A stretch of DNA of 64,000 nt, from NCBI GenBank assembly GCA_964019055.1, contig CAXHSA010000093.1, positions 496,001-560,000 of the forward strand, in the 5' to 3' direction. Made by a program: the position numbers and the translations under genes. Shown here in pieces: positions 12,601 through 25,555 of the stretch; the stretch's first letter is position 1; every line of letters starts with the position of its first letter. The notes below the pieces were generated by a model that saw only the letters and a list, made by a program, of their open reading frames with translations, was not told the DNA's origin and did no database searches. This DNA is from Anthopleura xanthogrammica (Eukaryota > Cnidaria > Anthozoa > Actiniaria > Actiniidae).

Positions 12601-14277
12601 AGCACATTTTGGGTGTCAAAAACACTGTTTTGCTAGAAAAAAAAGCTTTTTAGCCCAAAAAACTGAAAAATGGCCATTTTGGCTCTCAAAACTAGGTTTT
12701 TCGCTGACGGTAGGACCTGTTTGCTGAAACCACCACTTTTTGCTCCTGAAAAGACCTCATAAGATAAAAACACGACGTTTTGGCGAAACAAAATTGCGTT
12801 TTGGCTGAGAAAAGGTGCTTTTTGGTCAAAAAAACTGTTTTTTGCTGAGAAAATTGGAATTTGGCTGAGAATTTTCTTTGGCCCAAAACACCACTTTTTC
12901 ACTGCTAAACGCACCTTTTGGGCGAGAAAAGCACATTTTGGGTGTCAAAAACACTGTTTTGCTAGAAAAAAAACCTTTTTAGCCCAAAAAACTGAAAAAT
13001 GGCCATTTTGGCTCTCAAAACTAGGTTTTTCGCTGACGGTAGGACCTGTTTGCTGAAACCACCACTTTTTGCTCCTGAAAAGACCTCATAAGATAAAAAC
13101 ACGACGTTTTGGCGAAAAAAAATTGCGTTTTGGCTGAGAAAAGGTGCTTTTTGGTCAAAAAAACTGTTTTTTGCTGAGAAAATTGGAATTTGGCTGAGAA
13201 TTTTCTTTGGCCCAAAACACCACTTTTTCACTGCTAAACGCACCTTTTGGGCGAGAAAAGCACATTTTGGGTGTCAAAAACACTGTTTTGCTAGAAAAAA
13301 AACCTTTTTAGCCCAAAAAACTGAAAAATGGCCATTTTGGCTCTCAAAACTAGGTTTTTCGCTGACGGTAGGACCTGTTTGCTGAAACCACCACTTTTTG
13401 CTCCTGAAAAGACCTCATAAGATAAAAACACGACGTTTTGGCGAAAAAAAATTGCGTTTTGGCTGAGAAAAGGTGCTTTTTGGTCAAAAAAACTGTTTTT
13501 TGCTGAGAAAATTGGAATTTGGCTGAGAATTTTCTTTGGCCCAAAACACCACTTTTTCACTGCTAAACGCACCTTTTGGGCGAGAAAAGCACATTTTGGG
13601 TGTCAAAAACACTGTTTTGCTAGAAAAAAAACCTTTTTAGCCCAAAAAACTGAAAAATGGCCATTTTGGCTCTCAAAACTAGGTTTTTCGCTGACGGTAG
13701 GACCTGTTTGCTGAAACCACCACTTTTTGCTCCTGAAAAGACCTCATAAGATAAAAACACGACGTTTTGGCGAAACAAAATTGCGTTTTGGCTGAGAAAA
13801 GGTGCTTTTTGGTCAAAAAAACTGTTTTTTGCTGAGAAAATTGGAATTTGGCTGAGAATTTTCTTTGGCCCAAAACACCACTTTTTCACTGCTAAACGCA
13901 CCTTTGGGGCGAGAAAAGCACATTTTGGGTGTCAAAAACACTGTTTTGCTAGAAAAAAAACCTTTTTAGCCCAAAAAACTGAAAAATGGCCATTTTGGCT
14001 CTCAAAACTAGGTTTTTCGCTGACGGTAGGACCTGTTTGCTGAAACCACCACTTTTTGCTCCTGAAAAGACCTCATAAGATAAAAACACGACGTTTTGGC
14101 GAAACAAAATTGCGTTTTGGCTGAGAAAAGGTGCTTTTTGGTCAAAAAAACTGTTTTTTGCTGAGAAAATTGGAATTTGGCTGAGAATTTTCTTTGGCCC
14201 AAAACACCACTTTTTCACTGCTAAACGCACCTTTGGGGCGAGAAAAGCACATTTTGGGTGTCAAAAACACTGTTTTG

Positions 14278-16600
14278 CTAGAAAAAAAAGCTTTTTAGCC
14301 CAAAAAACTGAAAAATGGCCATTTTGGCTCTCAAAACTAGGTTTTTCGCTGACGGTAGGACCTGTTTGCTGAAACCACCACGTTTTGCTCCTGAAAAGAC
14401 CTCATAAGATAAAAACACGACGTTTTGGCGAAACAAAATTGCGTTTTGGCTGAGAAAAGGTGCTTTTTGGTCAAAAAAACTGTTTTTTGCTGAGAAAATT
14501 GGAATTTGGCTGAGAATTTTCTTTGGCCCAAAACACCACTTTTTCACTGCTAAACGCACCTTTTGGGCGAGAAAAGCACATTTTGGGTGTCAAAAACACT
14601 GTTTTGCTAGAAAAAAAACCTTTTTAGGCCAAAAAACTGAAAAATGGCCATTTTGGCTCTCAAAACTAGGTTTTTCGCTGACGGTAGGACCTGTTTGCTG
14701 AAACCACCACTTTTTGCTCCTGAAAAGACCTCAAAAGATAAAAACACGACGTTTTGGCGAAACAAAATTGCGTTTTGGCTGAGAAAAGGTGCTTTTTGGT
14801 CAAAAAAACTGTTTTTTGCTGAGAAAATTGGAATTTGGCTGAGAATTTTCTTTGGCCCAAAACACCACTTTTTCACTGCTAAACGCACCTTTTGGGCGAG
14901 AAAAGCACATTTTGGGTGTCAAAAACACTGTTTTGCTAGAAAAAAAAGCTTTTTAGCACAAAAAACTAAAAAATGGCCATTTTGGCTCTCAAAACTAGGT
15001 TTTTCGCTGACGGTAGGACCTGTTTGCTGAAACCACCACTTTTTGCTCCTGAAAAGACCTCATAAGATAAAAACACGACGTTTTGGCGAAACAAAATTGC
15101 GTTTTGGCTGAGAAAAGGTGCTTTTTGGTCAAAAAAACTGTTTTTTGCTGAGAAAATTGGAATTTGGCTCAGAATTTTCTTTGGCCCAAAACACCACTTT
15201 TTCACTGCTAAACGCACCTTTTGGGCGAGAAAAGCACATTTTGGGTGTCAAAAACACTGTTTTGCTAGAAAAAAAAGCTTTTTAGCCCAAAAAACTGAAA
15301 AATGGCCATTTTGGCTCTCAAAACTAGGTTTTTCGCTGACGGTAGTCCCTGTTTGCTGAAACCACCACTTTTTGCTCCTGAAAAGACCTCATAAGATAAA
15401 AACACGACGTTTTGGCGAAACAAAATTGCGTTTTGGCTGAGAAAAGGTGCTTTTTGGTCAAAAAAAACTGTTTTTTGCTGAGAAAATTGAAATTTGGCTG
15501 AGAATTTTCTTTGGCCCAAAACACCACTTTTTCACTGCTAAACGCACCTTTTGGGCGAGAAAAGCACATTTTGGGTGTCAAAAACACTGTTTTGCTAGAA
15601 AAAAAAGCTTTTTAGCCCAAAAAACTGAAAAATGGCCATTTTGGCTCTCAAAACTAGGTTTTTCGCTGACGGTAGGACCTGTTTGCTGAAACCACCACTT
15701 TTTGCTCCTGAAAAGACCTCATAAGATAAAAACACGACGTTTTGGCGAAACAAAATTGCGTTTTGGCTGAGAAAAGGTGCTTTTTGGTCAAAAAAACTGT
15801 TTTTTGCTGAGAAAATTGGAATTTGGCTCAGAATTTTCTTTGGCCCAAAACACCACTTTTTCACTGCTAAACGCACCTTTTGGGCGAGAAAAGCACATTT
15901 TGGGTGTCAAAAACACTGTTTTGCTAGAAAAAAAAGCTTTTTAGCCCAAAAAACTGAAAAATGGCCATTTTGGCTCTCAAAACTAGGTTTTTCGCTGACG
16001 GTAGTCCCTGTTTGCTGAAACCACCACTTTTTGCTCCTGAAAAGACCTCATAAGATAAAAACACGACGTTTTGGCGAAACAAAATTGCGTTTTGGCTGAG
16101 AAAAGGTGCTTTTTGGTCAAAAAAAACTGTTTTTTGCTGAGAAAATTGAAATTTGGCTGAGAATTTTCTTTGGCCCAAAACACCACTTTTTCACTGCTAA
16201 ACGCACCTTTTGGGCGAGAAAAGCACATTTTGGGTGTCAAAAACACTGTTTTGCTAGAAAAAAAAGCTTTTTAGCCCAAAAAACTGAAAAATGGCCATTT
16301 TGGCTCTCAAAACTAGGTTTTTCGCTGACGGTAGGACCTGTTTGCTGAAACCACCACGTTTTGCTCCTGAAAAGACCTCATAAGATAAAAACACGACGTT
16401 TTGGCGAAACAAAATTGCGTTTTGGCTGAGAAAAGGTGCTTTTTGGTCAAAAAAACTGTTTTTTGCTGAGAAAATTGGAATTTGGCTGAGAATTTTCTTT
16501 GGCCCAAAACACCACTTTTTCACTGCTAAACGCACCTTTTGGGCGAGAAAAGCACATTTTGGGTGTCAAAAACACTGTTTTGCTAGAAAAAAAAGCTTTT
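14278..16600 (+). repeat. Nested two- and six-monomer duplications in B
   Basis: A dimer unit of 659 bp is shown by GGCTCAGAATTTT near 15166 and 15825, GGTAGTCCCTG near 15342 and 16001, an extra A in GGTCAAAAAAAACTG near 15467 and 16126, and AAAATTGAAATTTGG near 15484 and 16143. Around it, ACCACCACGTTTTGC occurs near 14376 and 16352, six monomers plus two bases apart. GGCTCAGAATTTT appears a third time near 19786. Confidence 0.82.
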
Positions 16601-19600
16601 TAGCCCAACAAACTGAAAAACGGCTATTTTGGCTCTCAAAACTAGGTTTTTCGCTGACGGTAGGACCTGTTTGCTGAAACCACCACTTTTTGCTCCTGAA
16701 AAGACCTCATAAGATAAAAACACGACGTTTTGGCGAAAAAAAATTGCGTTTTGGCTGAGAAAAGGTGCTTTTTGGTCAAAAAAACTGTTTTTTGCTGAGA
16801 AAATTGGAAATTTGCTGAGAATTTTCTTTGGCCCAAAACACCACTTTTTCACTGCTAAACGCACCTTTTGGGCGAGAAAAGCACATTTTGGGTGTCAAAA
16901 ACACTGTTTTGCTAGAAAAAAAAGCTTTTTAGCCCAAAAAACTGAAAAATGGCCATTTTGGCTCTCAAAACTAGGTTTTTCGCTGACGGTAGGACCTGTT
17001 TGCTGAAACCACCACTTTTTGCTCCTGAAAAGACCTCATAAGATAAAAACACGACGTTTTGGCGAAACAAAATTGCGTTTTGGCTGAGAAAAGGTGCTTT
17101 TTGGTCAAAAAAACTGTTTTTTGCTGAGAAAATTGGAATTTGGCTGAGAATTTTCTTTGGCCCAAAACACCACTTTTTCACTGCTAAACGCACCTTTTGG
17201 GCGAGAAAAGCACATTTTGGGTGTCAAAAACACTGTTTTGCTAGAAAAAAAAGCTTTTTAGCCCAAAAAACTGAAAAATGGCCATTTTGGCTCTCAAAAC
17301 TAGGTTTTTCGCTGACGGTAGGACCTGTTTGCTGAAACCACCACTTTTTGCTCCTGAAAAGACCTCATAAGATAAAAACACGACGTTTTGGCGAAACAAA
17401 ATTGCGTTTTGGCTGAGAAAAGGTGCTTTTTGGTCAAAAAAACTGTTTTTTGCTGAGAAAATTGGAATTTGGCTGAGAATTTTCTTTGGCCCAAAACACC
17501 ACTTTTTCACTGCTAAACGCACCTTTTGGGCGAGAAAAGCACATTTTGGGTGTCAAAAACACTGTTTTGCTAGAAAAAAAACCTTTTTAGCCCAAAAAAC
17601 TGAAAAATGGCCATTTTGGCTCTCAAAACTAGGTTTTTCGCTGACGGTAGGACCTGTTTGCTGAAACCACCACTTTTTGCTCCTGAAAAGACCTCATAAG
17701 ATAAAAACACGACGTTTTGGCGAAACAAAATTGCGTTTTGGCTGAGAAAAGGTGCTTTTTGGTCAAAAAAACTGTTTTTTGCTGAGAAAATTGGAATTTG
17801 GCTGACAATTTTCTTTGGCCCAAAACACCACTTTTTCACTGCTAAACGCACCTTTTGGGCGAGAAAAGCACATTTTGGGTGTCAAAAACACTGTTTTGCT
17901 AGAAAAAAAAGCATTTTAGCCCAAAAAACTGAAAAATGGCCATTTTGGCTCTCAAAACTAGGTTTTTCGCTGACGGTAGGACCTGTTTGCTGAAACCACC
18001 ACTTTTTGCTCCTGAAAAGACCTCATAAGATAAAAACATGACGTTTTGGCGAAACAAAATTGCGTTTTGGCTGAGAAAAGGTGCTTTTTGGTCAAAAAAA
18101 CTGTTTTTTGCTGAGAAAATTGGAATTTGGCTGAGAATTTTCTTTGGCCCAAAACACCACTTTTTCACTGCTAAACGCACCTTTTGGGCGAGAAAAGCAC
18201 ATTTTGGGTGTCAAAAACACTGTTTTGCTAGAAAAAAAAGCTTTTTAGCCCAAAAAACTGAAAAATGGCCATTTTGGCTCTCAAAACTAAGTTTTTCGCT
18301 GACGGTAGGACCTGTTTGCTGAAACCACCACTTTTTGCTCCTGAAAAGACCTCATAAGATAAAAACACGACGTTTTGGCGAAACAAAATTGCGTTTTGGC
18401 TGAGAAAAGGTGCTTTTTGGTCAAAAAAACTGTTTTTTGCTGAGAAAATTGGAATTTGGCTGAGAATTTTCTTTGGCCCAAAACACCACTTTTTCACTGC
18501 TAAACGCACCTTTGGGGCGAGAAAAGCACATTTTGGGTGTCAAAAACACTGTTTTGCTAGAAAAAAAAGCTTTTTAGCCCAAAAAACTGAAAAATGGCCA
18601 TTTTGGCTCTCAAAACTAGGTTTTTCGCTGACGGTAGGACCTGTTTGCTGAAACCACCACTTTTTGCTCCTGAAAAGACCTCATAAGATAAAAACACGAC
18701 GTTTTGGCGAAACAAAATTGCGTTTTGGCTGAGAAAAGGTGCTTTTTGGTCAAAAAAACTGTTTTTTGCTGAGAAAATTGGAATTTGGCTGAGAATTTTC
18801 TTTGGCCCAAAACACCACTTTTTCACTGCTAAACGCACCTTTTGGGCGAGAAAAGCACATTTTGGGTGTCAAAAACACTGTTTTGCTAGAAAAAAAAGCT
18901 TTTTAGCCCCAAAAAACTGAAAAATGGCCATTTTGGCTCTCAAAACTAGGTTTTTCGCTGACGGTAGGACCTGTTTGCTGAAACCACCACTTTTTGCTCC
19001 TGAAAAGACCTCATAAGATAAAAACACGACGTTTTGGCGAAACAAAATTGCGTTTTGGCTGAGAAAAGGTGCTTTTTGGTCAAAAAAACTGTTTTTTGCT
19101 GAGAAAATTGGAATTTGGCTGAGAATTTTCTTTGGCCCAAAACACCACTTTTTCACTGCTAAACGCACCTTTTGGGCGAGAAAAGCACATTTTGGGTGTC
19201 AAAAACACTGTTTTGCTAGAAAAAAAAGCTTTTTAGCCCAAAAAACTGAAAAATGGCCATTTTGGCTCTCAAAACTAGGTTTTTCGCTGACGGTAGGACC
19301 TGTTTGCTGAAACCACCACTTTTTGCTCCTGAAAAGACCTCATAAGATAAAAACACGACGTTTTGGCGAAACAAAATTGCGTTTTGGCTGAGAAAAGGTG
19401 CTTTTTGGTCAAAAAAACTGTTTTTTGCTGAGAAAATTGGAATTTGGCTGAGAATTTTCTTTGGCCCAAAACACCACTTTTTCACTGCTAAACGCACCTT
19501 TGGGGCGAGAAAAGCACATTTTGGGTGTCAAAAACACTGTTTTGCTAGAAAAAAAAGCTTTTTAGCCCAAAAAACTGAAAAATGGCCATTTTGGCTCTCA

Positions 19601-22600
19601 AAACTAGGTTTTTCGCTGACGGTAGGACCTGTTTGCTGAAACCACCACTTTTTGCTCCTGAAAAGACCTCATAAGATAAAAACACGACGTTTTGGCGAAA
19701 CAAAATTGCGTTTTGGCTGAGAAAAGGTGCTTTTTGGTCAAAAAAACTGTTTTTTGCTGAGAAAATTGGAATTTGGCTCAGAATTTTCTTTGGCCCAAAA
19801 CACCACTTTTTCACTGCTAAACGCACCTTTTGGGCGAGAAAAGCACATTTTGGGTGTCAAAAACACTGTATGCTAGAAAAAAAAGCTTTTTAGCCCAAAA
19901 AACTGAAAAATGGCCATTTTGGCTCTCAAAACTAGGTTTTTCGCTGACGGTAGGACCTGTTTGCTGAAACCACCACTTTTTGCTCCTGAAAAGACCTCAT
20001 AAGATAAAAACACGACGTTTTGGCGAAACAAAATTGCGTTTTGGCTGAGAAAAGGTGCTTTTTGGTCAAAAAAACTGTTTTTTGCTGAGAAAATTGGAAT
20101 TTGGCTGAGAATTTTCTTTGGCCCAAAACACCACTTTTTCACTGCTAAACGCACCTTTTGGGCGAGAAAAGCACATTTTGGGTGTCAAAAACACTGTTTT
20201 GCTAGAAAAAAAAGCTTTTTAGCCCAAAAAAACTGAAAAATGGCCATTTTGGCTCTCAAAACTAGGTTTTTCGCTGACGGTAGGACCTGTTTGCTGAAAC
20301 CACCACTTTTTGCTCCTGAAAAGACCTCATAAGATAAAAACACGACGTTTTGGCGAAACAAAATTGCGTTTTGGCTGAGGAAAGGTGCTTTTTGGTCAAA
20401 AAAACTGTTTTTTGCTGAGAAAATTGGAATTTGGCTGAGAATTTTCTTTGGCCCAAAACACCACTTTTTCACTGCTAAACGCACCTTTTGGGCGAGAAAA
20501 GCACACTTTGGGTGTCAAAAACACTGTTTTGCTAGAAAAAAAAGCTTTTTAGCCCAAAAAACTGAAAAATGGCCATTTTGGCTCTCAAAACTAGGTTTTT
20601 CGCTGACGGTAGGACCTGTTTGCTGAAACCACCACTTTTTGCTCCTGAAAAGACCTCATGAGATAAAAACACGACGTTTTGGCGAAACAAAATTGCGTTT
20701 TGGCTGAGAAAAGGTGCTTTTTGGTCAAAAAAACTGTTTTTTGCTGAGAAAATTGGAATTTGGCTGAGAATTTTCTTTGGCCCAAAACACCACTTTTTCA
20801 CTGCTAAACGCATCTTTTGGGCGAGAAAAGCACATTTTGGGTGTCAAAAACACTGTTTAGCTAGAAAAAAAGCTTTTTAGCCCAAAAAACTGAAAAATGC
20901 CCATTTTGGCTCTCAAAACTAGGTTTTTCGCTGACGGTAGGACCTGTTTGCTGAAACCACCACTTTTTGCTCCTGAAAAGACCTCATAAGATAAAAACAC
21001 GACGTTTTGGCGAAAAAAATTGCGTTTTGGCTGACAAAAGGTGCTTTTTGGTCAAAAAAACTGTTTTTTGCTGAGAAAATTGGAATTTGGCTGAGAATTT
21101 TCTTTGGCCCAAAACACCACTTTTTCACTGCTAAACGCACCTTTTGGGCGAGAAAAGCACATTTTGGGTGTCAAAAACACTGTATGCTAGAAAAAAAAGC
21201 TTTTTAGCCCAAAAAACTGAAAAATGCCCATTTTGGCTCTCAAAACTAGGTTTTTCGCTTACGGTAGGACCTGTTTGCTGAAACCACCACTTTTTGCTCC
21301 TGAAAAGACCTCATAACATAAAAACACGACGTTTTGGCGAAACAAAATTGCGTTTTGGCTGAGAAAAGGTGCTTTTTGGTCAAAAAAACTGTTTTTTGCT
21401 GAGAAAATTTGAATTTGGCTGAGAATTTTCTTTGGCCCAAAACACCACTTTTTCACTGCTAAACGCACCTTTTGGGCGAGAAAAGCACATTTTGGGTGTC
21501 AAAAACACTGTTTTGCTAGAAAAAAAAGCTTTTTAGCCCAAAAAACTGAAAAATGGCCATTTTGGCTCTCAAAACTAGGTTTTTCGCTGACGGTAGGACC
21601 TGTTTGCTGAAACCACCACTTTTTGCTCCTGAAAAGACCTCATAAGATAAAAACACGACGTTTTGGCGAAACAAAATTGCGTTTTGGCTGAGAAAAGGTG
21701 CTTTTTGGTCAAAAAAACTGTTTTTTGCTGAGAAAATTGGAATTTGGCTGAGAATTTTCTTTGGCCCAAAACACCACTTTTTCACTGCTAAACGCACCTT
21801 TGGGGCGAGAAAAGCACATTTTGGGTGTCAAAAACACTGTTTTGCTAGAAAAAAAAGCTTTTTAGCCCAAAAAACTGAAAAATGGCCATTTTGGCTCTCA
21901 AAACTAGGTTTTTCGCTGACGGTAGGACCTGTTTGCTGAAACCACCACTTTTTGCTCCTGAAAAGACCTCATAAGATAAAAACACGACGTTTTGGCGAAA
22001 CAAAATTGCGTTTTGGCTGAGAAAAGGTGCTTTTTGGTCAAAAAAAATGTTTTTGCTGAGAAAATTGGAATTTTGCTGAGAATTTTCTTTGGCCCAAAAC
22101 ACCACTTTTTCACTGCTAAACGCACCTTTTGGGCGAGAAAAGCACATTTTGGGTGTCAAAAACACTGTTTTGCTAGAAAAAAAAGCTTTTTAGCCCAAAA
22201 AACTGAAAAATGGCCATTTTGGCTCTCAAAACTAGGTTTTTTGCTGACGGTAGGACCTGTTTGCTGAAACCACCACTTTTTGCTCCTGAAAAGACCTCAT
22301 AAGATAAAAACACGACGTTTTGGCGAAACAAAATTGCGTTTTGGCTGAGAAAAGGTGCTTTTTGGTCAAAAAAACTGTTTTTTGCTGAGAAAATTGGAAT
22401 TTGGCTGAGAATTTTCTTTGGCCCAAAACACCACTTTTTCACTGCTAAACGCACCTTTGGGGCGAGAAAAGCACATTTTGGGTGTCAAAAACACTGTTTT
22501 GCTAGAAAAAAAAGCATTTTAGCCCAAAAAACTGAAAAATGGCCATTTTGGCTCTCAAAACTAGGTTTTTCGCTGACGGTAGGACCTGTTTGCTGAAACC

Positions 22601-23473
22601 ACCACTTTTTGCTCCTGAAAAGACCTCATAAGATAAAAACACGACGTTTTGGCGAAACAAAATTGCGTTTTGGCTGAGAAAAGGTGCTTTTTGGTCAAAA
22701 AAACTGTTTTTTGCTGAGAAAATTGGAATTTGGCTGAGAATTTTCTTTGGCCCAAAACACCACTTTTTCACTGCTAAACGCACCTTTGGGGCGAGAAAAG
22801 CAGATTTTGGGTGTCAAAAACACTGTTTTGCTAGAAAAAAAACCTTTTTAGCCCAAAAAACTGAAAAATGGCCATTTTGGCTCTCAAAACTAGGTTTTTC
22901 GCTGACGGTAGGACCTGTTTGCTGAAACCACCACTTTTTGCTCCTGAAAAGACCTCATGAGATAAAAACACGACGTTTTGGCGAAAAAAAATTGCGTTTT
23001 GGCTGAGAAAAGGTGCTTTTTGGTCAAAAAAACTGTTTTTTGCTGAGAAAATTGGAATTTGGCTGAGAATTTTCTTTGGCCCAAAACACCACTTTTTCAC
23101 TGCTAAACGCACCTTTGCGGCGAGAAAAGCAGATTTTGGGTGTCAAAAACACTGTTTTGCTAGAAAAAAAAGCTTTTTAGCCCAAAAAACTGAAAAATGG
23201 CCATTTTGGCTCTCAAAACTAGGTTTTTCGCTGACGGTAGGACCTGTTTGCTGAAACCACCACTTTTTGCTCCTGAAAAGACCTCATAAGATAAAAACAC
23301 GACGTTTTGGCGAAACAAAATTGCGTTTTGGCTGAGAAAAGGTGCTTTTTGGTCAAAAAAACTGTTTTTTCCTGAGAAAATTGGAATTTTGCTGAGAATT
23401 TTCTTTGGCCCAAAACACCACTTTTTCACTGCTAAACGCACCTTTTGGGCGAGAAAAGCACATTTTGGGTGTC

Positions 23474-25464
23474 AAAAACACTGTTTTGCTAGAAAAAAAA
23501 GCTTTTTAGCCCAAAAAACTGAAAAATGCCCATTTTGGCTCTCAAAACTAGGTTTTCCGCTGACGGTAGGACCTGTTTGCTGAAACCACCACTTTTTGCT
23601 CCTGACAAGACCTCATAAGATAAAAACACGACGTTTTGGCGAAAAAAAATTGCGTTTTGGCTGAGTAAAGGTGCTTTTTGGTCAAAAAAGCTGTTTTTTG
23701 CTGACAAAATTGGAAATTTGCTGAGAATTTTCTTTTGCTCAAAACACGACGTTTTCACTGCTAAACGCAAGTTTTGGCCGAGAAAAGCACATTTTGGGTG
23801 TCCAAAACACTGTTTTGCTGGGAAAAAAAACTTTTTAGCCCAAAAAACTGAAAAATGGCCATTTTGGCTCTCAAAACCAGGTTTTTCGCTGACGGTAGGA
23901 CCTGTTTGCTGAAACCACCACTTTTTGCTTCTGAAAAGACCTCATAACATAAGAACACGACGTTTTGGCGGAAAAAAATTCGGTTTTGGCTGAGTAAAGG
24001 TGCTTTTTGGTCAAAAAAGCTGTTTTTTTGCTGACAAAATTGGAAATTTGCTGAGAATTTTCTTTTGCTCAAAACACGACGTTTTCACTGCTAAACGCAA
24101 GTTTTGGCCGAGAAAAGCACATTTTGGGTGTCCAAAACACTGTTTTGCTGGGAAAAAAAACTTTTTAGCCCAAAAAACTGAAAAATGGCCATTTTGGCTC
24201 TCAAAACCAGGTTTTTCGCTGACGGCGTGACCTGTTTGCTGAAACCCCCACTTTTTGCTCATGATAATACCTCTTGAGATAAAAACACGACGTTTTGGCG
24301 AAAAAAAATTCGGTTTTGGCTGAGTAAAGGTGCTTTTTGGTCAAGAAAGCTGTTTTTTGCTGACAAAATTGGAAATTTGCTGAGAATTTTCTTTTGCTCA
24401 AAACACGACGTTTTCACTGCTAAACGCAAGTTTTGGCCGAGAAAAGCACATTTTGGGTGTCCAAAACACTGTTTTGCTAGAAAAAAAAGCTTTTTAGCCC
24501 AAAAAACTGAAAAATGCCCATTTTGGCTCTCAAAACTAGGTTTTCCGCTGACGGTAGGACCTGTTTGCTGAAACCACCACTTTTTGCTCCTGACAAGACC
24601 TCATAAGATAAAAACACGACGTTTTGGCGAAAAAAAATTGCGTTTTGGCTGAGTAAAGGTGCTTTTTGGTCAAAAAAGCTGTTTTTTGCTGACAAAATTG
24701 GAAATTTGCTGAGAATTTTCTTTTGCTCAAAACACGACGTTTTCACTGCTAAACGCAAGTTTTGGCCGAGAAAAGCACATTTTGGGTGTCCAAAACACTG
24801 TTTTGCTGGGAAAAAAAACTTTTTAGCCCAAAAAACTGAAAAATGGCCATTTTGGCTCTCAAAACCAGGTTTTTCGCTGACGGTAGGACCTGTTTGCTGA
24901 AACCACCACTTTTTGCTTCTGAAAAGACCTCATAACATAAGAACACGACGTTTTGGCGGAAAAAAATTCGGTTTTGGCTGAGTAAAGGTGCTTTTTGGTC
25001 AAAAAAGCTGTTTTTTTGCTGACAAAATTGGAAATTTGCTGAGAATTTTCTTTTGCTCAAAACACGACGTTTTCACTGCTAAACGCAAGTTTTGGCCGAG
25101 AAAAGCACATTTTGGGTGTCCAAAACACTGTTTTGCTGGGAAAAAAAACTTTTTAGCCCAAAAAACTGAAAAATGGCCATTTTGGCTCTCAAAACCAGGT
25201 TTTTCGCTGACGGCGTGACCTGTTTGCTGAAACCCCCACTTTTTGCTCATGATAATACCTCTTGAGATAAAAACACGACGTTTTGGCGAAAAAAAATTCG
25301 GTTTTGGCTGAGTAAAGGTGCTTTTTGGTCAAGAAAGCTGTTTTTTGCTGACAAAATTGGAAATTTGCTGAGAATTTTCTTTTGCTCAAAACACGACGTT
25401 TTCACTGCTAAACGCAAGTTTTGGCCGAGAAAAGCACATTTTGGGTGTCCAAAACACTGTTTTG
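23474..25464 (+). repeat. Two copies of a 988-bp chimeric three-monomer repeat
   Basis: The segments starting near 23474 and 24462 match base for base as far as I can follow, including rare markers: AAAATGCCCA, GGTTTTCCGCTGAC, CTCCTGACAAGACC, CATAACATAAGAAC and a T7 run at 24022 and 25011. The extra T explains why the unit is 988 rather than 987 bp. Both copies carry the same A/B breakpoints, so the mosaic formed first and was duplicated afterwards. Confidence 0.9.
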
Positions 25465-25555
25465 CTGGGAAAAAAAAATTTTTAGCCCAAAAAACTGAAA
25501 AATGGCCATTTTGGCTCTCAAAACCAGGTTTTTCGCTTACGGCGTGACCTGTTTG
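23656..25555 (+). repeat. A/B mosaic segment with a duplicated chimeric trimer
   Basis: Family identity changes several times per kilobase. B-type sequence with TTGCG is followed by A-type GAGTAAAGG at 23652-23666; A continues to the CCAGG near 23878; a B tract with GACGGTAGG and CTTCTGAAAAG follows at about 23891-23953; A resumes with GCGGAAAAAAATTCGG; B returns at about 24478. The whole pattern repeats 988 bp later. The segment ends in an A monomer that passes to B at about 25551-25563. Confidence 0.9.

Larger units (their letters stand above)
7191..23655 (+). repeat. Family-B block 1 (about 50 monomers)
   Basis: The switch from A occurs in register between 7180 and 7200, inside a tract where the two families are identical. 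The left part mixes the AACCTTTTTAG and AAGCTTTTTAG subtypes, and the AAAAAAAATTGCG form is common near 7.2-9 kb; from about 15 kb the AAGCTTTTTAG and AAACAAAATTGCG forms dominate. Marker changes recur at 2-, 3-, 4-, 6- and 7-monomer distances, so this block shows more internal rearrangement than the outer A blocks. It holds a 16-bp A-type patch at 9784-9799. Confidence 0.93.

Noticed and set aside
14624..14629. TTAGGC, the nematode telomere word
   Set aside because: It is a single occurrence caused by one C-to-G change in the monomer word TTAGCC. There is no tandem run and it says nothing about telomeres or taxon.
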